From NCBI RefSeq assembly GCF_900589395.1, contig NZ_UUIS01000079.1, positions 1 through 64,000 on the forward strand: a stretch of DNA of 64,000 bases, in the 5' to 3' direction. A program made the position numbers and the translations under genes. Each line of letters starts with the position of its first letter. Positions within the stretch are counted from its first letter, which is position 1. The notes below the pieces were generated by a model. The model worked only from the letters and a program-made list of their open reading frames with translations. It was not told where the DNA came from and ran no database searches. This DNA is from Pseudomonas viridiflava. Its GTDB lineage: Bacteria > Pseudomonadota > Gammaproteobacteria > Pseudomonadales > Pseudomonadaceae. Of this stretch, positions 41,799-50,161 are shown piece after piece.

Positions 41799-42481
41799 AA
41801 CGCACCCAGCACGGTTTCAACCTGATCAGCCTGATGGTCGGCATGACCCTGTCGCTGATCAGCGTTCTGGCCATGCTGTCGCTGTACAGGAACATGGTGG
41901 GTATTTCGGTGCAGTCCATCCAGGACGCCCGGCAGGACGGGCAGGTGGCCGCCGCGCTGCTGACGGCCCAACAGGAACTGCGCAACGCCGGCTTCTGGAT
42001 CACTGACACACCCGATACCGCGATCAGGCTGCTGTATGGCGCGACACTGACCAATGGCACGCTTTCGCGCACCGGTGAACGCGCCTGGCCGTACACCACC
42101 GAGGTCAGCGGCAACGCGCTGATCTGGATCTACAAGACCGGCAGCACCGCCACGGCCACGTGCGCAGGGCTGCTGGTACAGGATGGCAAGCTGATGCGCT
42201 TGCAAGGCGCCAGCAGTTGCACGGCGCTGTCACAATGGAACAGCACGACCTGGACCACGACGACCCTGATCGAAGGCCACCAGCCAGCGGACTTTTTCAA
42301 GGCGGTACAGATCGCCTGCTGGCCTTTCGGCAAGGCCGTGACGCCCTTCAGCACGGTACCGGTCAGGGTGACCCTGAACGCCGTCACCAGCGTTCCGGAC
42401 TCGACCAGTACGGCGTCCGCGCCGTCGTACGTGAAAAGCACCAGCGAAACCTGTCTGACCAACCTGGCCCCGAAGACCTAG
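41795..42481 (+). CDS. Minor pilin, PilW-like, lacking Glu5
   Basis: 228 residues; GTG start at 41795 overlapping the preceding stop (GTGA). The leader MKRTQHG is followed by FNLISLMVGMTLSLISVLAMLSLYRNM. At mature position 5 there is Ser, not the conserved Glu. The body (RQDGQVAAALLTAQQELRNAGFWI...ALIWIYKTGSTATATCAGLLVQDGKLMRL) matches PilW, including the RNAGF segment. Two Cys pairs. Glu5 normally pairs with the N-terminus of the neighbouring pilin, so this subunit probably sits at or near the tip. Confidence 0.83.
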   Translation: MKRTQHGFNLISLMVGMTLSLISVLAMLSLYRNMVGISVQSIQDARQDGQVAAALLTAQQELRNAGFWITDTPDTAIRLLYGATLTNGTLSRTGERAWPYTTEVSGNALIWIYKTGSTATATCAGLLVQDGKLMRLQGASSCTALSQWNSTTWTTTTLIEGHQPADFFKAVQIACWPFGKAVTPFSTVPVRVTLNAVTSVPDSTSTASAPSYVKSTSETCLTNLAPKT

Positions 42482-42493
42482 CAGGATTTCACC

Positions 42494-44347
42494 ATGCTCG
42501 ACACCCGCCTGCTTCGTCCCCTCGCCCCGCGTGCGCGCCAGCGCGGCATGGCCACGACCCTGCTCATGATGCTCACCGGCGTGGCGCTGACGGCCACCAC
42601 CATGGGCATGATGTATGGCATCCGCAGTGCGCAGGAACAGCAGATGGCGAGTCATGCCACGGTGTCTGCCGAAGCCAAGGCCTGGGAAGCAGTAGAACTG
42701 ACTCGCGCTTACCTGGATGCCGCGCAGAAGACAAACTTGAGCGCCATGACGAAAGGACAAGTGCTGACCACCAGTATTAGCGGCCTGACCCTCAAAGTCT
42801 CCACGCCCTACGACACAACCAACGGCTATATGGGCTTGACACTCACAGCCGTCGTGAATGCCAACAGCCCGGCCGCTTCGAGTTCTACGATTGAGGCGAT
42901 ATATGCAGTAGGCAGTGCCGGAGGCGCTGCCCCTACGACGGCGCTCCCCGGCGTCATCACGTTTGCAAAATCACTGAATCTGACAGGCTCGATCAACTTC
43001 GTGGGCATGCAGAACACGAAGTTCTCGGTCGATGGTGATGCCGACATTTCCGGGTCGGTCACGGGACTTACGAACCTTGAGACCACGGGCAATATTTCTA
43101 TTTCGTCTGGCGTTCAGGTCAACGAAGTCTACGCCAACGGCACGCTGACGCTTTCAGGCTCTGCCAGTGTTGCCAAGGGATCAGCCTTGAAACAGATCAC
43201 CAACTCCAGCGGTGGTACCCAAGGCATCCTCAAGACCAATGCCACTGTCTCGGTAAGCAATGGCACCACCAATGAAATCAATGCGATTGGCAACGTGCTC
43301 ATCAGCAGTTGGCCTACGACAACCGTCGTTAACAGTGGCGCGACGGTTACCTGCCCCAGTCAGTGGTGGATGCAGTACACATCCATCAATGCCAAGGCCA
43401 CCAGTGGCTGCCCGACCAGCAACATCTCCACCCAGGTGCCTGGTTCCAAACTTACGCCGCTCAGCCCCATTGCCGTGAAACGGGTAAGAATCGATGCCAA
43501 CGATTACAAATCGTCGGCCAATTATGTATTTGAGAACGTCGGCAACAAAATCCGGGTGACCGTCAGCGGTGTCAATGGAATTACCAACGGTGTTTATTAT
43601 CTGGGCCGGTACGGCTACCAGAACGACAGGGGTTATAACGACTTTCTGTGTACGGCCACGGACGTTTCGGGAAACTGCACAACACCGGCTACGCCAACAG
43701 GCGTTCGCACCCTATGCGAAGGACAGTCGACCTCCAATGGTTGCGTGACCTATAGCTCAGGCATGTGGACCGTGTCAGGTAAAAGCCTTGCACCCGGCGT
43801 GCTGTGGTTCGATGGCAACCTGACGATGTCCAACGGGCGTTACTACAACACCGTTATCGCCACTGGCAATATCACCACCTCAGGCGATCACAAACTGTGG
43901 TCCTTGAACTACGCCGGCTACAACATCATCTGCAACAACCAATACCCCAGTGGGTACCAGACCACGGATTTCGCAGGCCTGTATCCCACAGGATTCTGCG
44001 ATAAAACCAATGCCCGGCTAAAGTCTAACGCCCTCGGAAACATTGCCTATCTGTCGGGCTTGTATACAGGCTCGAACTTCAGCGGCGGAGTCATCGACCT
44101 GGGGGCATCTTCCGAAGTATCTGGCTCCATCATGGCGGGCGATACCTTCCTGACAGGCGGCAGCAGTACTGTGCATGGTTACATTGTTGCGGCAGGGCAA
44201 GGTTTAGCCGGCAACAACGTCTGGGGAGGCTCCACGACTATCGACCTGTCCAACAAACCTGATACCTATGTGCCCGATGCCGTTCCCGGAAACCCTGGAT
44301 CGGGGGCATCGACGCCCACGACAGTGAAGTGGGCACGGCATCTGTAA
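42494..44347 (+). CDS. Large PilX-like N-terminus fused to a repetitive beta-rich domain
   Basis: 617 residues, far longer than ordinary PilX (about 150-200). The start LAPRARQRG then MATTLLMMLTGVALTATTMGMMYGIRSAQEQQMASHATVSAEAKAWEAVE is PilX-type: a hydrophobic helix without Glu5, then a helix in which AWEAVE recurs in the family. From about residue 150 it turns into a Gly/Ser/Thr/Asn-rich chain with strand-like repeats (SLNLTGSINFVG, DADISGSVTGLTNLETTGNISISSG, TLTLSGSASVAKG) resembling polymer-forming or beta-helix proteins. Scattered Cys include CPSQWW, SGCPTS, FLCT, NGCVTY and NIICNN. Base composition is noticeably less GC-rich here than in neighbouring genes. Last gene of the pilin operon, 12 bases after PilW. 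Function probably tip-exposed adhesion or surface sensing (inference). Confidence 0.8.
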   Translation: MLDTRLLRPLAPRARQRGMATTLLMMLTGVALTATTMGMMYGIRSAQEQQMASHATVSAEAKAWEAVELTRAYLDAAQKTNLSAMTKGQVLTTSISGLTLKVSTPYDTTNGYMGLTLTAVVNANSPAASSSTIEAIYAVGSAGGAAPTTALPGVITFAKSLNLTGSINFVGMQNTKFSVDGDADISGSVTGLTNLETTGNISISSGVQVNEVYANGTLTLSGSASVAKGSALKQITNSSGGTQGILKTNATVSVSNGTTNEINAIGNVLISSWPTTTVVNSGATVTCPSQWWMQYTSINAKATSGCPTSNISTQVPGSKLTPLSPIAVKRVRIDANDYKSSANYVFENVGNKIRVTVSGVNGITNGVYYLGRYGYQNDRGYNDFLCTATDVSGNCTTPATPTGVRTLCEGQSTSNGCVTYSSGMWTVSGKSLAPGVLWFDGNLTMSNGRYYNTVIATGNITTSGDHKLWSLNYAGYNIICNNQYPSGYQTTDFAGLYPTGFCDKTNARLKSNALGNIAYLSGLYTGSNFSGGVIDLGASSEVSGSIMAGDTFLTGGSSTVHGYIVAAGQGLAGNNVWGGSTTIDLSNKPDTYVPDAVPGNPGSGASTPTTVKWARHL

Positions 44348-44468
44348 GCCGGTTTTATACATCGGTGTCCTGCCGATCGATATCGCCGCCCCTACTGCAC
44401 GCTTGGGTTTTCCCCCACTCTGCGTTTCAATACCCGCCCCAACCCACCGCCGCCCAAGGACAGCCCTC

Positions 44469-44960
44469 ATGGCCTCGCAAGACAAGCAGCAAAAGCGTGC
44501 CCAGCGCGCCAAGATCAAGGCCAAGCAGAACCGCTCCGGTCGCAAACCCCAGACGCCGGTTCATTCGCTGTTCGCCTCGCCGCTGGTGGACAATCCGTTC
44601 GATGACGTGAAGATCGACCTCAGCACCTTCGACTTCAAGGACCTGGTCGAGAACGGCTTCGACCCGGCCGACTTCGAGGACCTGTTCGAGGCCATGCATG
44701 CGGCCGAAGCCATCAGCCAGCTGGCGCTGTGCGCGGTGTTCATCCAGTACCCGGTGCTGGAACTGGTGCTGTCCGAGGAAGATGGCGAACAGGCCACTGA
44801 CTTCATGATGGGCCTACTGATCACCTACCGCGCCCTGTTCCACAACGAAGACGAAGACACCGCGCTGGAATGGATCGAGACCGATGCCTTCCAGAACGAC
44901 TATCAGAAAGCGACGGACCTGTTAGTGATGCGCAACGAAAGCCAGCGCCGCGGGCGCTGA
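44469..44960 (+). CDS. Conserved hypothetical protein
   Basis: 163 residues from ATG 44469. A very basic N-terminus (MASQDKQQKRAQRAKIKAKQNRSGRKPQTP) is followed by an acidic helical body (DDVKIDLSTFDFKDLVENGFDPADFEDLFEAMHAAEAISQLALCAVFIQYPVLELVLSEEDGEQATDFMMGLLITYRALFHNEDED). I do not recognise a named family. From memory a gene of this kind lies near gabP in P. putida, so it probably marks the right boundary of the accessory block. The basic head could bind nucleic acid, a guess. Confidence 0.75.
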   Translation: MASQDKQQKRAQRAKIKAKQNRSGRKPQTPVHSLFASPLVDNPFDDVKIDLSTFDFKDLVENGFDPADFEDLFEAMHAAEAISQLALCAVFIQYPVLELVLSEEDGEQATDFMMGLLITYRALFHNEDEDTALEWIETDAFQNDYQKATDLLVMRNESQRRGR

Positions 44961-45023
44961 GTTCGTCTTTTTAGGGGGCTTCGCGGCTGAAGCGGTTCGC
45001 CGCCCGGCCGCGAATGCAGCGAC

Positions 45024-46418
45024 TCAATTGAGAACCGGTGCACCGGCTTTGCCGGCGGCCTTGCGGCGACGGGCAATCAGCAGGCCGGCGGCAACCACAC
45101 CCAGGCTCAGCAGCGCGGTAGCGACGATTTCCATGCGGTGCTTTTCCATGAACAGCATGGTGGTCAGCACGCCGACGATGAAGATGATCACCGCCCAGGT
45201 CAGGTACGGGAACAGCCACATGCGGAAGGTCAGCGGGTTGCCGCTGGCCACCAGTTGGCGACGCATGCGCAGCTGCGAAACGGCAATCACCAGGTACACC
45301 AACAGGGCAATGGCACCGGAGCTGGCCAGCAGGAACTCGAACACCGCCTCAGGGGCAATGTAGTTGGCGATCACGGTCAGAAAGGCCGCAGCGGTCGACA
45401 GCATGACTGCCCAGTAAGGCGTGCCGGCCTGGGTGGTACGCTTGGCCACGCCCGGCGCGTCGCCACGCTTGCCCAGCGAATAAAGCATGCGCGAGGCGGT
45501 GTACAGCGCCGAGTTCAGGCAACTGGTCACGGCGATCAGCACGATGACATCGACGATCATCTTGGCATTCGGGATGCCCATGCGCTCCAGCACGGTCTGG
45601 TAGGAACCCACGGCCGCCAGGGTCGGGTCGTTCCATGGCACCAGCGCCACGACGATGAAGATCGACACCAGGTAGAACAGGCAGATGCGCCAGATCACCG
45701 AGTTGGTGGCCTTGGTGATCTGCTTGGCCGGGTCTTTGGATTCGGCCGCCGCAATGGTGACGATCTCGGTGCCCATGAACGAAAACATGGTGGTCAGGAT
45801 GGCCGCCAGTACAGCCCCCACGCCGTTGGGCATGAAGCCGCCGTTGGCGAACAGCTGGCTGACGCCGCTGACCTGGCTGGTCGGCAGCAGGCCGAAAATC
45901 GCCGCCAGGCCCAGGCCGACGAAGGCGACGATGGACAAGACCTTGATCAGCGCAAACCAGAACTCGAACTCGCCGTAGTTCTTGACGCTGAACAGGTTGG
46001 TGGCGGTCAGCAGCAGCGTAATGACCAGCGAGTACACCCAGAACGACACGTTCGGCCACCAGGCATGCAGGATCGCGGCGGCGGCGTTGGCCTCCAGCGG
46101 AATCACCAGCACCCAGAACCACCAGTACAGCCAGCCAATGGTGAAGCCGGCCCAGTGCCCGATGGCACGGTCGGCGTAGGTCGAGAACGAACCGGTGTCA
46201 GGCGAGGCCACGGCCATCTCGGCCAGCATGCGCATCACCAGCACCACCAAGGTCCCGGCGGCGGCATAGGCCAGCAGCACAGCGGGACCGGCAGCGGCGA
46301 TGGCATGGCCGGAGCCGACGAACAGACCGGCACCGATCACGCCGGCAATCGACAGCATGGTGATGTGCCGGGGTTTGAGCCCCTGATCGAGCGTTGAGAA
46401 ATTTTCGGAATGGCTCAT
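45024..46418 (-). CDS. gabP: Amino acid permease, GABA permease (GabP)-like
   Basis: 464 residues, twelve helices, APC superfamily. LKPRHITMLSIAGVIGAGLFVGSGHAIAAAGPAVLLAYAAAGTLVVLVMRMLAEMAVASPDTGSFSTYADRAIG is the GabP-type opening, then FSFMGTEIVTIAAAESKDPAKQITKATNSVIWRI and CLNSALYTASRMLYSLGKRGDAP. Likely imports GABA or related amino acids by proton symport. Monocistronic; divergent from the amino acid ABC operon, with about 510 bases between. No gab catabolic genes are adjacent. Confidence 0.87.
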   Translation of the reverse strand: MSHSENFSTLDQGLKPRHITMLSIAGVIGAGLFVGSGHAIAAAGPAVLLAYAAAGTLVVLVMRMLAEMAVASPDTGSFSTYADRAIGHWAGFTIGWLYWWFWVLVIPLEANAAAAILHAWWPNVSFWVYSLVITLLLTATNLFSVKNYGEFEFWFALIKVLSIVAFVGLGLAAIFGLLPTSQVSGVSQLFANGGFMPNGVGAVLAAILTTMFSFMGTEIVTIAAAESKDPAKQITKATNSVIWRICLFYLVSIFIVVALVPWNDPTLAAVGSYQTVLERMGIPNAKMIVDVIVLIAVTSCLNSALYTASRMLYSLGKRGDAPGVAKRTTQAGTPYWAVMLSTAAAFLTVIANYIAPEAVFEFLLASSGAIALLVYLVIAVSQLRMRRQLVASGNPLTFRMWLFPYLTWAVIIFIVGVLTTMLFMEKHRMEIVATALLSLGVVAAGLLIARRRKAAGKAGAPVLN

Positions 46419-46929
46419 TTAAAGCACCTTTGCGAGACGAGCTGTACCCACTGCCGTGCATCGTAAAAAGTATGCAACGGCTATGTTCTTTATTATTTAC
46501 GCAAGATCCGCGCCAGAAATGCTCTAAATACGACGTCGCTCAGAGAACATCAGCCATGCACGCAGGTTTGGAACGATCAGGTGGTGAGAATCTTTTACGG
46601 GGCGTGCAGGATTTGTTACCGATCACCCCAGGATTTTTCGCCAAAGACGCACCATAAAGAAACACTTGGCAACAAACGCCCCACCAAAGAGCGCGCTGAA
46701 ACGTTACTGCTGCCAAAAGGCGCTTCCCTGTGCCGGTCAAAACTGGCAACATCGCGCCTTTTTCGTGCACGGCGCGCCTCTGCAGCGCCGCTCCGGTTTT
46801 GGCTGTCGCGACACCTTCCTGCATCAATGCGACACGCCGTCGCAGCGGGCACATTTGGCGCTATGCTTGGCCTCGCCAGGAAGGCCGCCAACAATAAGCA
46901 GGAGCGCACAAAATCTATGAGGACCGCAC
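46419..46929. other. Region between divergent gabP and the ABC operon
   Basis: About 510 bases. The left part next to gabP is AT-rich (TATGTTCTTTATTATTTACGCAAG) and likely holds its promoter. The part near 46850-46900 (CATTTGGCGCTATGCTTGGCC) could hold a promoter for the ABC genes. Short open frames on both strands have no start signals or family likeness and are dismissed. Confidence 0.45.
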
Positions 46930-47703
46930 ATGGCTGAGGCCACGCCCGCCCTGGAAATCCGCAACCTGCACAAGCGCTACGGCAAGCTTGATGTACTCAA
47001 AGGCATTTCCCTGACCGCCCGTGACGGCGATGTGATTTCGATCCTCGGCTCGTCCGGCTCCGGCAAATCCACCCTGCTGCGCTGTATCAACCTGCTGGAG
47101 AACCCCCATCAGGGCCAGATTCTGGTGGCCGGTGAAGAAATGCGCCTGAAGGCCGCCAAGAACGGCGAGCTGGTGGCGGCTGACAACAAGCAGATCAATC
47201 GCCTGCGCAGCGAGATCGGCTTTGTGTTCCAGAATTTCAACCTCTGGCCACACATGAGCGTGCTCGACAACATCATCGAAGCGCCGCGCCGGGTGCTCGG
47301 CCAGAGCAAGGCCGAGGCCACCGAGGTGGCCGAAGCGCTGCTGGCCAAGGTCGGCATCGCCGACAAGCGCCATGTCTACCCGACCCAGCTGTCCGGCGGC
47401 CAGCAACAGCGTGCGGCTATTGCCCGCACACTGGCCATGCAGCCCAAGGTCATCCTGTTCGACGAACCGACCTCGGCCCTGGACCCGGAAATGGTCCAGG
47501 AAGTGCTCAGCGTCATCCGTGGCCTGGCCGAAGAAGGCCGCACCATGCTGCTGGTGACCCATGAAATGAATTTCGCCCGCCAGGTCTCCAGTGAAGTAGT
47601 CTTCCTGCACCAGGGGCAGGTCGAAGAACAGGGCACGCCACAGCAAGTCTTCGAGGCCCCTCGGTCGGTAAGGTGTCAACAATTCATGTCGAGCAACCGC
47701 TAA
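46930..47703 (+). CDS. Polar amino acid ABC transporter, ATP-binding subunit (HisP-like)
   Basis: 257-residue ATPase: Walker A GSSGSGKST, Q-loop FQNFNLWPHMSV, signature LSGGQQQRAAIARTLA, Walker B VILFDEPTSALDPEM and switch VTHEMNFAR, all intact. The closest pattern is the HisP/ArtP group of the PAAT family. It is the first gene of a four-gene operon with the binding protein 13 bases downstream. It powers uptake of a basic or polar amino acid through the two permeases. Confidence 0.94.
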   Translation: MAEATPALEIRNLHKRYGKLDVLKGISLTARDGDVISILGSSGSGKSTLLRCINLLENPHQGQILVAGEEMRLKAAKNGELVAADNKQINRLRSEIGFVFQNFNLWPHMSVLDNIIEAPRRVLGQSKAEATEVAEALLAKVGIADKRHVYPTQLSGGQQQRAAIARTLAMQPKVILFDEPTSALDPEMVQEVLSVIRGLAEEGRTMLLVTHEMNFARQVSSEVVFLHQGQVEEQGTPQQVFEAPRSVRCQQFMSSNR

Positions 47704-47716
47704 CGGAGCAACACCC

Positions 47717-48481
47717 ATGCAGACGTACAAGAAGTTACTGCTGGCCGCCGCTGCCACTTTGGCAATCACCGGCAATGCGTTCGCTGAAAACCTGAAATTC
47801 GGAATCGAGGCGGCCTATCCGCCGTTCAACAACAAGGACGCCAGCGGCCAGGTCGTGGGCTTCGACTATGAAATCGCAATGGCCTTGTGCGCCAAGCTCA
47901 AGGCCGAGTGCCAGGCCGTGACATCTGACTGGGACGGCATCATCCCGGCGCTCAACTCCAAGAAGTTCGACTTCCTGGTGTCGTCGCTGTCGATCACCGA
48001 AGAGCGCAAGCAGGCCGTCGACTTCACCAACCCGTACTACTCCAACAAGCTGCAGTTCATCGCGCCGAAAAAGACCGAGTTCAAGGCCGGCACCGTTGAT
48101 GAAGTGAAAGCCTCGACCAAGGGCAAGACCGTCGGCGCCCAGCGCGCGACCATTGCCAGCACCTGGATGGAAGACACGTTGGGCGACGACGTCACCGTCA
48201 GCCTCTACGACACCCAGGAAAACGCCTACCTCGACCTGTCCTCCGGCCGCACCGACGCGATCCTGGCCGACAAGTACGTCAGCTACGAGTGGCTCAAGAG
48301 CGAGGCGGGCAAGGACTTCGAGTTCAAGGGCAATCCGGTCGAAGAAAACGACAAGGTCGGCATCGCCGTGCGCAAGGGCGACCCGCTGCGCGAGAAGCTC
48401 AACGTAGCCCTGAAAGAAATCATCGCTGACGGCACCTACAAGAAGATCAACGACAAGTACTTCCCGTTCAGCATTCTCTGA
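47717..48481 (+). CDS. Amino acid ABC transporter substrate-binding protein
   Basis: 254 residues; signal peptide MQTYKKLLLAAAATLAITGNAFA, then the family 3 fold ENLKFGIEAAYPPFNNKDASGQVVGFDYEIAMALCAKLKAEC with the C-x-C-type pair, DWDGIIPALNSKKFDFLVSSLSITEERKQAVDFTNPYY, and TVGAQRATIASTWMEDTLGDDVTVSLYD. The sequence is of the lysine/arginine/ornithine or histidine-binding type. A CGGAG ribosome-binding site precedes ATG 47717. A strong hairpin follows, before the permease genes. Confidence 0.92.
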   Translation: MQTYKKLLLAAAATLAITGNAFAENLKFGIEAAYPPFNNKDASGQVVGFDYEIAMALCAKLKAECQAVTSDWDGIIPALNSKKFDFLVSSLSITEERKQAVDFTNPYYSNKLQFIAPKKTEFKAGTVDEVKASTKGKTVGAQRATIASTWMEDTLGDDVTVSLYDTQENAYLDLSSGRTDAILADKYVSYEWLKSEAGKDFEFKGNPVEENDKVGIAVRKGDPLREKLNVALKEIIADGTYKKINDKYFPFSIL

Positions 48482-48494
48482 TCCGTTTCCGGGT

Positions 48495-48524
48495 GAGCAC
48501 TGCGCCGTTGTCGGCGCAGTGCTC
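48495..48524 (+). promoter_or_regulatory. Intra-operon 13-bp hairpin after the binding-protein gene
   Basis: GAGCACTGCGCCG at 48495-48507 pairs perfectly with CGGCGCAGTGCTC at 48512-48524 around a four-base loop, with only GTTT after it. Such hairpins protect the upstream mRNA and lower read-through, giving more binding protein than permease. Confidence 0.75.
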
Positions 48525-48553
48525 GTTTACGGGAACCTGAAAAAGCCTGCCCC

Positions 48554-49249
48554 ATGAACTTCGAACTCCACGGATTCGGCCCGGCCCTTGCGGCGGGTGC
48601 GCTGATGACCGTCCAGTTGGCCGTGTGCGCCCTGAGCCTTGGCCTGGTGCTGGGCCTGCTCGGCGCCTTGGCCAAGACTTCGTCCAACCGCCTCCTGCAA
48701 TGGCTGGGCGGCACCTATTCGACCCTGGTGCGCGGCATCCCCGAGCTGCTCTGGGTGCTGCTGATCTACTTCGGCACCATCAACGCCATGCACGCCCTCG
48801 GCCAGTGGCTGGGCATGCCGGAGCTGGAACTGAGCGCTTTTGCCGCCGGCGTCATCGCCCTGGGCCTGTGCTTTGGCGCGTATGCCACCGAAGTGTTCCG
48901 GGGCGCCATCCTCGCCGTGCCCAAGGGCCACCGGGAAGCGGGCCTGGCGCTGGGCCTGTCGCGCCCGCGCATCTTCGTGCGCGTGGTCATGCCGCAGATG
49001 TGGCGCATCGCGCTGCCGGGGCTGGGCAACCTGTTCATGGTCATGATGAAAGACACCGCCCTGGTGTCGGTGATCGGCCTGGAAGAAATCATGCGCCATG
49101 CGCAGATCGCCGTGACTGTCACCAAAGAGCCGTTCACCTTCTACGTGGTGGCCGCCTTCATGTACCTGGGCCTGACCATCATCGCCATGACCGGTATTCA
49201 CTTGCTGGAAAAGCGCGCCGCTCGCGGCTTCACGAGGAGCGCCCAATGA
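48554..49249 (+). CDS. Amino acid ABC transporter permease (HisQ-like)
   Basis: 231 residues, five or six helices, His/Glu/Gln/Arg/opine type. LALALSRP-type coupling helix is seen in KGHREAGLALGLSRPRIFVRVVMPQMWRIALPGLGN (EAA motif), with GALMTVQLAVCALSLGLVLGLLGAL at the N-terminus. Starts at ATG 48554. The next permease starts within its stop codon (ATGA at 49246-49249), so the two are translated together and form a heterodimer. Confidence 0.93.
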   Translation: MNFELHGFGPALAAGALMTVQLAVCALSLGLVLGLLGALAKTSSNRLLQWLGGTYSTLVRGIPELLWVLLIYFGTINAMHALGQWLGMPELELSAFAAGVIALGLCFGAYATEVFRGAILAVPKGHREAGLALGLSRPRIFVRVVMPQMWRIALPGLGNLFMVMMKDTALVSVIGLEEIMRHAQIAVTVTKEPFTFYVVAAFMYLGLTIIAMTGIHLLEKRAARGFTRSAQ

Positions 49250-49935
49250 ACTGGGAAGTGATCATCAAGTGGCTGCCCCGCCTGGCCCAGGGCGCGACCC
49301 TGACCCTGGAGCTGGTGGCCATCGCGGTCATCGCCGGGCTGATCCTGGCCATCCCGCTGGGCATTGCCCGTACCTCGAAACACCTGCCGGTGCGCGCCCT
49401 GCCCTACGCCTACATCTTCTTCTTTCGCGGCACGCCGCTGCTGGTGCAACTGTTCCTGGTCTACTACGGCATGGCGCAGTTCGAAGCCGTGCGCGAGAGC
49501 GTGTTGTGGCCCTACCTGCGCAACCCGTTCTGGTGCGCGGTCATCACCATGACCCTGCACACCGCCGCCTACATCGCCGAAATCCTGCGCGGCGCCATCC
49601 AGGCCGTGCCGCCGGGCGAAATCGAAGCCGCCCGCGCCCTGGGCATGTCCAAATACAAGGCGCTGTTCTACATCATCCTGCCGCGTGCCGCGCGCATCGG
49701 CCTGCCGGCCTACAGCAACGAAGTGATCCTGATGCTCAAGGCCAGCGCCCTGGCCAGCACCATCACGCTGCTGGAACTGACCGGCATGGCCCGCACCATC
49801 ATTGCCCGCACCTACCTGCCGGTGGAGATCTTCTTCGCGGCCGGCATGTTCTACCTGGCGATGTCGTTTCTGCTGGTGCAGGGGTTCAAGCTGCTGGAGA
49901 AAGTGCTGCGGGTGGACATGACGCAGGGGCGCTGA
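49246..49935 (+). CDS. Amino acid ABC transporter permease (HisM-like)
   Basis: 229 residues from ATG 49246, overlapping the previous stop (ATGA), with GAGGAG upstream. Helices near the N-terminus (LAQGATLTLELVAIAVIAGLILAIPLGIA), the FFRGTPLLVQLFLVYYG motif and the EAA coupling loop VPPGEIEAARALGMSKYKALFYIILPRAARIGLPAYSN match HisM. Last gene of the operon; REP-like repeats follow. Confidence 0.93.
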   Translation: MNWEVIIKWLPRLAQGATLTLELVAIAVIAGLILAIPLGIARTSKHLPVRALPYAYIFFFRGTPLLVQLFLVYYGMAQFEAVRESVLWPYLRNPFWCAVITMTLHTAAYIAEILRGAIQAVPPGEIEAARALGMSKYKALFYIILPRAARIGLPAYSNEVILMLKASALASTITLLELTGMARTIIARTYLPVEIFFAAGMFYLAMSFLLVQGFKLLEKVLRVDMTQGR

Positions 49936-50002
49936 CACAGCGCGGTCGCGGCCCCGTGCGGCCAGACCGCACGGCCTTGATCAACCGCATCGCGACCGAT
50001 GG

Positions 50003-50090
50003 TCGCTCCTGCACAATGGCGGCAAGGCCCGGAATACGGCCTGCATCAAGCCCCGCAGGAGCGACCAACGGTCGCGAAGGGCCGGCATGT
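50003..50090. repeat. Inverted REP-like pair after the ABC operon
   Basis: GCGACCGATGGTCGCTCCTGC faces GCAGGAGCGACCAACGGTCGCGAAGGGCCGGC across about 40 bases. The right arm matches the one near 15604. Confidence 0.7.
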
Positions 50091-50161
50091 ACAATGCGCC
50101 TCCATCGATCCAGCCACGGTATTTACAGCGCCTGCTTCACAACCCGGTCCAGTCCACCACC

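Noticed and set aside
45138..46397. 419-residue plus-strand frame opposite gabP
   Set aside because: Antisense shadow with extreme His/Gln content and no domain.
46540..46909. Short frames on both strands upstream of the amino acid ABC operon
   Set aside because: No start signals, Arg/Ser-rich shadow-like composition; treated as promoter region.
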